14,152 bases of DNA, from positions 1 to 14,152 of the forward strand of contig JAEWLQ010000050.1 of NCBI GenBank assembly GCA_023457495.1, read 5' to 3'. Source of the DNA: Pseudomonadota bacterium. Lineage in GTDB: Bacteria; Pseudomonadota; Gammaproteobacteria; Steroidobacterales; Steroidobacteraceae. Under the pieces are notes generated by a model, which ran no database searches, was not told where the DNA came from, and saw only the letters and a program-made list of their open reading frames with translations. The position numbers were made by a program, and so were the translations under genes. Of this stretch, positions 7,203 to 12,799 are shown piece by piece (position 1 is the stretch's first letter; every line of letters begins with the position of its first letter).

Positions 7203-7817
7203 GTGTTGACGAAGCAGTCCCTTCGCAAGCAACTCCTCGCCCGGCGCCGTGCCGTCCCGCCCGGCGAGCGGGTGCGCGCCGCCCGCGCGGTCGCCGAGGC
7301 CATCTCCCGCACGAATTGGCTCGCTCCGGGCAAACGCATCGGTCTGTACGCATCGATGCCCCAGGAACTGGGTACGCAACCCCTCATCGAGCTCGCGACG
7401 CGGCGCGGCTGCCGCATCTACCTTCCCCGGATCACCAGCATGCGCAGACGCTCCATGCGTTTCGTTCCATTGAACGCGGATGCAAGGCAACACGACTTCG
7501 GGATGCTCGAACCCGAGGGACACGAATGGATCGGCGCCCGCTTTCTCGACACGATCTTCTGCGCTGGCGTCGGATTCGACCGTCGGGGTGCGCGCCTGGG
7601 GCATGGCGCGGGCTTCTATGATCGCGCGCTCGAGTTCCGCCGGTTGCGCGATCACTGGCGTGGGCCTCGCCTCGTGGGTCTCGCCTATTCTTTCCAGGTC
7701 GTGGACCACATACCCGTGACGCCCAACGACGTATTCATGGATCTGCTCGTCACGGACAGGGGAATCGATGAACTACTGGCTCATGAAGACCGAGCCGTCG
7801 ACGTTCGGAGTCGATGA
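7203..7817 (+). CDS. ygfA: 5-formyltetrahydrofolate cyclo-ligase
   Basis: A 204-residue cytosolic enzyme (MTHFS family) converting 5-formyl-THF to 5,10-methenyl-THF with ATP. Seen: the N-terminal LTKQSLRKQLLARRR helix, GLYASMPQELGT (47-58), IYLPRI (72-77) and the signature GHGAGFYDR (133-141). GTG at 7203 is chosen; the earlier in-frame ATG at 7086 lies inside 6S RNA and the encoded peptide lacks homology. TTG at 7206 is possible too. The start lies only 14 nt after the 6S terminal stem, so it is probably expressed from the 6S precursor transcript, as for ssrS-ygfA in E. coli. The C-terminus overlaps the next gene by 50 nt and is about 20 residues longer than in E. coli. Confidence 0.92.
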   Translation: MLTKQSLRKQLLARRRAVPPGERVRAARAVAEAISRTNWLAPGKRIGLYASMPQELGTQPLIELATRRGCRIYLPRITSMRRRSMRFVPLNADARQHDFGMLEPEGHEWIGARFLDTIFCAGVGFDRRGARLGHGAGFYDRALEFRRLRDHWRGPRLVGLAYSFQVVDHIPVTPNDVFMDLLVTDRGIDELLAHEDRAVDVRSR

Positions 7818-8232
7818 TCTCGCGAAAAAGCCGCGCAAGCGCGCGATGTGGGACGGGGTGCGCAATTACCAGGCGCGCAACATGCTGCGAGACGACTTCA
7901 AGAAGGGCGATATCGCGTTCCTCTATCACTCGAGTACCGATGAGACCGGCATCGCGGGGATCATGGAGGTCGTGCGCACCGCGTATCCCGACCCGACGGC
8001 ATTCGAAAAGAAGAATGCGCACTACGATGCGGGCAGTGATCCAGCGAATCCCCGCTGGTATGTAGTCGACGTGCAACTGAAACGCCGCCTGAAGCGCGTG
8101 ATCACACTCGACGAACTTCGCAAACACGAGACGCGCGAACTAGATGGGATGCTGCTGCTCAGGCGCGGCAACAGACTGTCGATCACACCGGTGAGCGAGG
8201 CTCATTGGAAGTTCATCCTCTCGCTCGAGTGA
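7768..8232 (+). CDS. EVE-domain protein (THYN1-like)
   Basis: A 154-residue single-domain EVE protein. EVE domains belong to the PUA-like fold and are thought to bind modified bases in DNA or RNA; the role of the free-standing bacterial protein is unsettled. Typical motifs: NYWLMKTEP (2-10), WDGVRNYQARNML (28-40), KGDIAFLYHSS (46-56), GIAGIMEVV (61-69) and AYPDPTAF (72-79). ATG at 7768 has a good site (AGGGGAA) just upstream. The first 50 nt overlap the end of ygfA in another frame, suggesting co-transcription and coupling. Confidence 0.93.
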   Translation: MNYWLMKTEPSTFGVDDLAKKPRKRAMWDGVRNYQARNMLRDDFKKGDIAFLYHSSTDETGIAGIMEVVRTAYPDPTAFEKKNAHYDAGSDPANPRWYVVDVQLKRRLKRVITLDELRKHETRELDGMLLLRRGNRLSITPVSEAHWKFILSLE

Positions 8233-8285
8233 TGGTCATGACGAGTGTCGATGTGAATGCATCAACGATTCTCGACAACCCTTGC

Positions 8286-8313
8286 TTGAATTTTGTCAAC
8301 GCCTGCGTATACT
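8286..8313 (+). promoter_or_regulatory. Sigma-70-like promoter of the 15-codon gene
   Basis: TTGAAT (8286-8291) and TATACT (8308-8313) are spaced by 16 nt. Predicted start near 8320 would give a leader of about 30 nt before the small ORF. Five of six -10 positions match consensus. Confidence 0.55.
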
Positions 8314-8350
8314 CGGCCTCGGACTAACCCGTAACTACTGGAGATGTGCC

Positions 8351-8398
8351 ATGGCGAAAGCCAAGAAGAAGGCCAAGAAGAAAGCCAAGAAGAAGTAA
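8351..8398 (+). CDS. 15-residue Lys/Ala-only peptide (MAKAKKKAKKKAKKK)
   Basis: A very short ORF encoding MAKAKKKAKKKAKKK then TAA. After Met it contains only Lys (10) and Ala (4). The DNA is a threefold 12-nt tandem repeat (8360-8395) coding AKKK, with one synonymous AAG/AAA difference. It has a good Shine-Dalgarno (GGAG at 8340-8343, 7 nt before ATG), its own likely promoter at 8286-8313 and a strong terminator at 8415, so the whole would be a transcript of about 135 nt. The repeat resembles the C-terminal tails of histone H1-like bacterial proteins, so nucleic-acid or ribosome binding is plausible but unproven. Alternatively the unit is a small RNA and the peptide is incidental. Too short for homology to be judged by eye. 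Confidence 0.6.
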   Translation: MAKAKKKAKKKAKKK

Positions 8399-8414
8399 TT
8401 CTGGCCTTGCAGAC

Positions 8415-8453
8415 ACGGCGGACGAGAAGAAATTCTCGTCCGCCGTTTAGTTT
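8415..8453 (+). terminator. Rho-independent terminator after the 15-codon gene
   Basis: A perfect 14-bp stem (ACGGCGGACGAGAA at 8415-8428 with its complement at 8433-8446) closed by a GAAA tetraloop and followed by TTTAGTTT. A very stable intrinsic terminator. Confidence 0.9.
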
Positions 8454-8458
8454 CTGAA

Positions 8459-8486
8459 GACAATGCCCGCGCAAGCGGGCATTGTC
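8459..8486 (+). terminator. Second stable hairpin between the small gene and rpiA
   Basis: A perfect 12-bp stem (GACAATGCCCGC, 8459-8470, with 8475-8486) capped by GCAA and followed only by GTTT. It lies 12 nt after the preceding terminator stem and 31 nt before the rpiA start. It may be a backup terminator, or a structure in the rpiA leader if transcription starts upstream. The weak T run makes a plain terminator role uncertain. Confidence 0.5.
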
Positions 8487-8517
8487 GTTTCAACGGTCCG
8501 CGATTCGGGGAGCATTG

Positions 8518-9177
8518 GTGAACAACGCGCAAAACACTGGAAAACAAGCTGCGGCGCGCGCTGCGCTCGAATTCGTCGAAGCCGGAAAGGTGCTAGGCGT
8601 CGGCACCGGTTCGACGGTCAACTACCTCATCGAAGAGCTCGCCCGGCAGCGCGTGCATATCGCTGGAGCCGTATCGAGCTCCAATGGATCCACTGAGCGA
8701 TTGAAGGCCGCCGGTATCCCGGTACTCGATCTGAACGACGTCGGAGAGATCGACACCTACATCGACGGGGCCGACGAAACCAACCATCGACGTCAGCTCA
8801 TCAAGGGCGGCGGCGCCGCCCTGACCCGCGAGAAGATCATCGCGGCGGCGTCCCGCCGTTTCGTCTGCATCGCCGACGAGGGGAAGCTGGTGGATACCCT
8901 GGGAACGTTTCCGCTGCCGGTGGAAGTGATCCCGATGGCGCGCTCCTACGTGAGCCGCAAGCTCGGCGAACTGGGCGGACGCCCGGTGTGGCGCGCGAAC
9001 GTCGTCACCGACAACGGCAATCACATCCTCGATGTGCACGACATGCGCATCACGGATCCGACGGGACTCGAGAACACGATCAACCAGATCACGGGCGTGG
9101 TCACCGTGGGATTGTTTGCCGCTCGTCCCGCGGATCTCGTGATCCTCGGCGGACCCGGCGGCATTCGTCGCATCTAG
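8518..9177 (+). CDS. rpiA: Ribose-5-phosphate isomerase A
   Basis: A 219-residue cytosolic enzyme of the pentose phosphate pathway that interconverts ribose 5-phosphate and ribulose 5-phosphate; length equals E. coli RpiA. Motifs: phosphate-binding GTGST (29-33), DGADE (83-87, catalytic D83 and D86), KGGGAALTREK (96-106, K96 and the general base E105), and DNGNHILDVH (165-174). GTG at 8518 with GGGGAG at 8507-8512 is preferred; the upstream in-frame TTG at 8482 lies inside a hairpin and would add a non-conserved tail. The TAG stop is immediately followed by a REP-like element. Confidence 0.97.
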   Translation: MNNAQNTGKQAAARAALEFVEAGKVLGVGTGSTVNYLIEELARQRVHIAGAVSSSNGSTERLKAAGIPVLDLNDVGEIDTYIDGADETNHRRQLIKGGGAALTREKIIAAASRRFVCIADEGKLVDTLGTFPLPVEVIPMARSYVSRKLGELGGRPVWRANVVTDNGNHILDVHDMRITDPTGLENTINQITGVVTVGLFAARPADLVILGGPGGIRRI

Positions 9178-9225
9178 AAATGGGGTCAGACCCCTTTTGC
9201 CAGGAAACGGGGTCTGACCCCGTTT
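9178..9225 (+). repeat. REP-like palindromic element, copy 2, after rpiA
   Basis: Two 17-bp arms (9178-9194 and 9209-9225) are inverted repeats with one mismatch around a 14-nt spacer. Each arm also contains a 13-bp palindrome, GGGGTCAGACCCC or GGGGTCTGACCCC. Its complement aligns with the element at 418-462. It starts at the base after the rpiA stop, so it may act as a transcript-end structure. A link to RAYT transposition is inference. Confidence 0.75.
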
Positions 9226-9255
9226 CGCGGCCCCCATTCATGGACGTCCGCGTTG

Positions 9256-9279
9256 TGTCCGCTGTCCGCGCGCGGACAG
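9256..9279 (+). promoter_or_regulatory. Candidate enhancer/operator: TGTCCGC repeats with perfect 18-bp palindrome
   Basis: CTGTCCGCGCGCGGACAG (9262-9279) is a perfect 18-bp palindrome. A further TGTCCGC half-site abuts it on the left (9256-9262), giving two direct half-sites and one inverted GCGGACA (9272-9278). A degenerate GTGGACG follows at 9281-9287. It lies about 115-140 nt upstream of the predicted sigma-54 start, a typical position for an activator of the NtrC type. The regulator could be the response regulator encoded at 14072; this is inference. Confidence 0.55.
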
Positions 9280-9326
9280 GGTGGACGCCAACGACCCTCG
9301 ATACTCCGCACACCCACTCCAACTGA

Positions 9327-9339
9327 ATTCAATCGCTTA
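9327..9339 (+). promoter_or_regulatory. Candidate IHF site
   Basis: ATTCAATCGCTTA matches the IHF consensus WATCAANNNNTTR with one mismatch. It sits between the palindrome and the -24/-12 element, where IHF usually bends DNA at sigma-54 promoters. The consensus is short, so on its own it is weak evidence. Confidence 0.35.
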
Positions 9340-9367
9340 GGCGGCACATGGGCCATCGCATGGCCCT

Positions 9368-9383
9368 TGGCATGGCGTGTGCT
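9368..9383 (+). promoter_or_regulatory. Candidate sigma-54 (-24/-12) promoter of the export cassette
   Basis: TGGCATGGCGTGTGCT has GG and GC separated by exactly 10 nt and matches TGGCACG-N4-TTGCT except at two positions. Predicted start is near 9394, about 28 nt before the ATG at 9422. Nearby TGGCATGACACTGC has the wrong spacing (9 nt). Confidence 0.5.
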
Positions 9384-9421
9384 TTGGCAATGGCATGACA
9401 CTGCTATTGCGAGATGTATCG

Positions 9422-10699
9422 ATGCGCGGCACCCAGGCCCAGGACAGGACTGTGGCCCTGCCCGCCAGCCGCCGCGAACAATTGCATCGATACCTGCGTC
9501 GATACGGATGGATCGCCGCGGCGGCATTGGTGCTGCTGGTAGCCGTCATCGTGGCCGCACGCGCGTGGCTGTCATCCGAGAAAGTGATTTCGCGCGAACG
9601 CCTGCGCGCCGCCGTCGTCGAGCGTGGGCCTTTCGTCCGCGATGTGGCGGCGACAGGCATCGTCGTCGCGGCCGTGAGCCCCACCCTGTTTGCCGAAGCG
9701 CCCGGCACGATCACATACGAGGTGCGCGCGGGTGATGCCGTAAAGGCCGGGGACATCCTGGGATCGGTCGAGAGTGCGGCGCTCATGAATGAATATGAAC
9801 GCGAGCGCGCCGAGCTGATCGGCGCGGAGGCCGCGCTCAACCGGCAGACGATCGAAGTTCGCCGCACGATCCTCAAGAGCCGCCAGGACAGCGACCTCGC
9901 GAAGGTGCAGATCACCGCCGCGGAACGCGAGTTCAAGCGCGCTGAAGAAGCGTGGAGCATCCATGTCATCCCCGAACGCGATTACCTGCGCGCGCGCGAT
10001 GAACTCGAAACGGCAAAGCTGAATTACGCCCACGCCGTCGATACGGCGAACCTGGAGAAGGATAGCCTCGAGCTCGAACTGCGCAGCCAGCGTGCCCAGC
10101 GCGATGCGCAGGCCCTCCTGGTTGCCCGCCTTCGCGAGCGTGTCGAGGGCCTCACTCTGAAGTCCCCGGTCAACGGCGTCGTGGCGACACTGACCCAGGT
10201 CGAGCGCGCCCAGGTCGCCGAGAATGCGCCGCTCGTGACCGTCGTCGATCTGTCCGCGCTCGAGATCGAGTTCCAGGTCAGCGAGAGTTATGCCAACGAA
10301 ATCCGCGCCGGAATGAACGCGGAAGTCACGCTCGACGGCCGCAAGCTGGTCGGTACGGTCGCCGGCATCTCGCCCGACGTGCGGAATTCACAGGTCACGG
10401 GCCGCGTGCGTTTCGCGGAGCAGCCCAAGAGTCTCCGCCAGAACCAGCGCGCCTCCGTCCGCATCGTCCTCGACGAGCGCAACGACGTGCTCAAGGTGGC
10501 CCGCAGCCCGTTTCAGGATTCGGAGACACGCTTCGTCTACGTGGTCCGGGACGACGAGGCCATCCGCGTGCCCGTCGAATTCGGCGCTGCCGCAATCGGT
10601 GAAATCGAAGTTCGCAACGGGCTCGCCGTGGGCGACAGCGTCGTGCTCTCGGACATGCGCGACTACAAGGACGCGCCCAGCGTTCTCATCGGCAACTGA
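9422..10699 (+). CDS. HlyD/MacA-type periplasmic adaptor (membrane fusion protein)
   Basis: A 425-residue adaptor that links an inner-membrane ABC exporter to an outer-membrane channel. Order: basic cytoplasmic stretch (18-28), one membrane anchor (about 29-50, GWIAAAALVLLVAVIVAARA), first lipoyl half with AEAPGTITYEVRAGDAVKAG (91-110), a long alpha-helical hairpin (about 120-240), second lipoyl half LKSPVNGVVA (246-255), beta-barrel domain (280-350) and a C-terminal domain. It has no lipobox. The ATG at 9422 is chosen because it follows the predicted sigma-54 start; GTG 9377 and ATG 9395 in frame would overlap the promoter or its start site. It begins a four-gene export unit, 29 nt before the ATPase gene. 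No outer-membrane channel gene is visible here. Confidence 0.9.
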   Translation: MRGTQAQDRTVALPASRREQLHRYLRRYGWIAAAALVLLVAVIVAARAWLSSEKVISRERLRAAVVERGPFVRDVAATGIVVAAVSPTLFAEAPGTITYEVRAGDAVKAGDILGSVESAALMNEYERERAELIGAEAALNRQTIEVRRTILKSRQDSDLAKVQITAAEREFKRAEEAWSIHVIPERDYLRARDELETAKLNYAHAVDTANLEKDSLELELRSQRAQRDAQALLVARLRERVEGLTLKSPVNGVVATLTQVERAQVAENAPLVTVVDLSALEIEFQVSESYANEIRAGMNAEVTLDGRKLVGTVAGISPDVRNSQVTGRVRFAEQPKSLRQNQRASVRIVLDERNDVLKVARSPFQDSETRFVYVVRDDEAIRVPVEFGAAAIGEIEVRNGLAVGDSVVLSDMRDYKDAPSVLIGN

Positions 10700-10728
10700 A
10701 CGAGTCAATTTTCAAAAGAGGAAGGTCC

Positions 10729-11469
10729 ATGCTCTCCATGTCAGACGTCAGCAAAGTGTTTCGTACCGACCTGATCGAGACGCACGCGCTGCGCAATTTC
10801 TCGCTCTCGGTCAAGGCGGGCGAATTCCTCGCGGTCACGGGGCCGTCAGGCTCCGGCAAGACCACGTTCCTCAATATCGCGGGCCTGCTCGAGCCTTACG
10901 ACACAGGGACCTATCAACTCGACGGCGTCGACGTGACGACCCTCTCGGACGATGCGCGTTCGGGACTGCGCAACCAGAAGATCGGCTTCATTTTCCAGAG
11001 CTTCAACCTGATGCCCGATCTCAATGTCTACGACAACGTCGACGTACCGTTGCGCTACCGCCGCATGAAGTCCGCGGAACGCGACCAGCGCATCAAGAAC
11101 GCGCTCGAGATCGTGGGGCTCGCGTCCCGCATGAACCACATTCCCGCCCAGCTATCGGGTGGCCAGCAACAGCGAGTCGCGATCGCGCGCGCAATCGCCG
11201 GGGATCCCAAGCTGGTGCTGGCCGATGAGCCCACGGGCAACCTGGATTCGCTCATGGCGCGCCAGGTCATGGACCTGCTCGAAAAGATCAACGAGATGGG
11301 GACCACCATCATCATGGTCACCCACGACCCCGAGCTCGCACGCCGCGCGCATCGCAACGTCCAGGTGGTCGACGGACAGATATCCGATTTCAAACCCTAT
11401 GAATCGCATGCCGCGGCAACGCCCGGGCACGCGCACATCAAGGCCGTCGAAAACACCGCCGGAGCCTGA
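10729..11469 (+). CDS. ABC transporter ATP-binding protein (MacB/LolD class)
   Basis: A 246-residue nucleotide-binding subunit that powers export from the inner membrane. Motifs: Walker A GPSGSGKT (38-45), Q-loop Q90 in IFQSFNLMP, signature LSGGQ (142-146), Walker B LVLADE (162-167) with D-loop GNLD, and H-loop H199 in VTHD. This spacing and the LSGGQQQRVAIARA/DEPTGNLD text place it in the MacB/LolD/FtsE group. Unlike MacB, the ATPase is a separate protein. Ribosome binding site GAGGAAGG precedes the ATG. The last 25 residues are a variable tail. It partners with the two permeases that follow; substrate unknown. Confidence 0.95.
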   Translation: MLSMSDVSKVFRTDLIETHALRNFSLSVKAGEFLAVTGPSGSGKTTFLNIAGLLEPYDTGTYQLDGVDVTTLSDDARSGLRNQKIGFIFQSFNLMPDLNVYDNVDVPLRYRRMKSAERDQRIKNALEIVGLASRMNHIPAQLSGGQQQRVAIARAIAGDPKLVLADEPTGNLDSLMARQVMDLLEKINEMGTTIIMVTHDPELARRAHRNVQVVDGQISDFKPYESHAAATPGHAHIKAVENTAGA

Positions 11470-11470
11470 A

Positions 11471-12799
11471 ATGTTCTCTTACTACGTGCGCCTTGCCTTC
11501 GCGAGTTTCCGCCGCAACCCGGGACTCACGGCGTTGATGGTGTTCGCCATCGCGCTCGGCATCTCGGTTTGCATGATCACCCTGACCAGCTACCGCGCCG
11601 CCGCGCACAACCCGGCCGGAGAACGCGGCAAGGTGATCTTCGCGGCATCGCTCGACAGCTGGGATCCCGAAGAGCCTTACGACGAAGACAACAAGTCGCT
11701 CGCGCCGACCCTGCTCACCTATCGCGATGCGAAGGCGCTGTACGAGTCCAACATCCCCGACCGGAAAGTCATGATGTACAAGGGGGGCGGCGTCCTCAGC
11801 CGCGGCGACAAGGGCATGGATCCCGAGTACGTCTCGACGCGCATGACCAGCGCGGATTTCTTCCCGATGTTCGAGGTGCCCTTCCTGTTCGGCGGTCCGT
11901 GGGATGCCAAGGCCGATGCGGGGCCCGAGCCGGTCATGATCCTCAGCAAGGAGACCAACCAGAAAGCTTTCGGGGGTGAGAACAGCGTCGGCAAAACCGT
12001 GCGCTGGCAGGATCGGGAGTTCCGCGTGGTCGGCGTTCTCGATGAGTGGACCCCCGCGCCGAAATACTTCGACGTCAGTAATGGCTCCTTCAACGACAAC
12101 GAGGGCGCCTATGTACCCGTCGCCTGGGGCCCGATCCTGGAGATGGGCAGTCACGGCAACACCAATTGCTGGAAGACCGAAGACATCGAAAACTTCCAGG
12201 CCTTTCTGAATTCGGAGTGCGTCTGGGTGTTCGACTGGTTCGAGATTCGCAGCGCGGAGAAGCAGCGCGCCTTCCGCGAATTCCTCGACAACTACGTCAT
12301 CGAGCAGAAGAAGCACGGCCGCTTTGGCCGGCCACTGAACAACTACCTGTACGACGTCGATGGCTGGCTCAAGCGCAACAAGGTGGTCGACGACGACAAC
12401 AAGGCAATGCTGGTGCTGGCTTTCGCATTCCTCGCGGTGTGCCTGGTCAATACCGTGGGCCTGCTGCTCGCGAAATTCCTCAATGCGGCACCGGCCGCTG
12501 GCGTGCGGCGCGCGCTCGGCGCCAGTCGCCGCGACATTTTCCATCAGCACCTGACCGAAGCGGGTCTCGTCGCGCTGGCGGGTGGGCTCGTCGGCGGCTT
12601 GCTGGGCTGGAGCGGTGTCTGGGCGATGCGCGCGTGGTATTCGCACTTCCTCGACGCGCCGCTGAAGTTCCTGCCGTTCGACGGAATGAACTTCGTGATC
12701 GTGGTCTCCATCGCGGTGCTCGCCGGGCTCGTCGCCGGCCTGTATCCCGCGTGGCGTATCGGGCGCGCGGCGCCCGCCTCCTACCTGAAGGTGCAGTAA
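11471..12799 (+). CDS. FtsX/MacB-type ABC permease, first subunit
   Basis: A 442-residue inner-membrane permease of type VII ABC topology: one N-terminal membrane helix (about 18-40), a large periplasmic domain (about 45-310), and three C-terminal helices (about 312-337, 364-386, 407-428). The periplasmic part holds two cysteines, C233 and C250, that could form a disulfide. The region after the second helix has GVRRALGASRRDIFHQHLTEA (344-364), the FtsX coupling-helix signature. The ATG lies one nucleotide after the ATPase stop, with GGAG at 11461-11464; its stop overlaps the next start as TAATG. A mechanotransmission role is known for MacB-class permeases; the substrate cannot be inferred. 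Confidence 0.92.
   Translation: MFSYYVRLAFASFRRNPGLTALMVFAIALGISVCMITLTSYRAAAHNPAGERGKVIFAASLDSWDPEEPYDEDNKSLAPTLLTYRDAKALYESNIPDRKVMMYKGGGVLSRGDKGMDPEYVSTRMTSADFFPMFEVPFLFGGPWDAKADAGPEPVMILSKETNQKAFGGENSVGKTVRWQDREFRVVGVLDEWTPAPKYFDVSNGSFNDNEGAYVPVAWGPILEMGSHGNTNCWKTEDIENFQAFLNSECVWVFDWFEIRSAEKQRAFREFLDNYVIEQKKHGRFGRPLNNYLYDVDGWLKRNKVVDDDNKAMLVLAFAFLAVCLVNTVGLLLAKFLNAAPAAGVRRALGASRRDIFHQHLTEAGLVALAGGLVGGLLGWSGVWAMRAWYSHFLDAPLKFLPFDGMNFVIVVSIAVLAGLVAGLYPAWRIGRAAPASYLKVQ

Noticed and set aside
8232..8327. 31-codon open frame overlapping the EVE stop (starts MVMTSVDV)
   Set aside because: No dedicated ribosome binding site, spans the promoter of the small gene, and its sequence gives no family resemblance. 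It may be chance read-through.
8344..8460. Alternative ATG at 8344 in another frame over the 15-codon gene
   Set aside because: It gives a Gln/Glu-rich product that runs through the terminator stem; the ATG lies only one base after GGAG, far too close.
9350..9366. 7-bp hairpin GGGCCAT/ATGGCCC just upstream of the -24 element
   Set aside because: Short stem with no T run; it may be chance in GC-rich DNA and is not needed to explain the region.
9391..9410. Second -24/-12 candidate TGGCATGACACTGC
   Set aside because: The GG to GC spacing is 9 nt, not 10; sigma-54 promoters tolerate this poorly.
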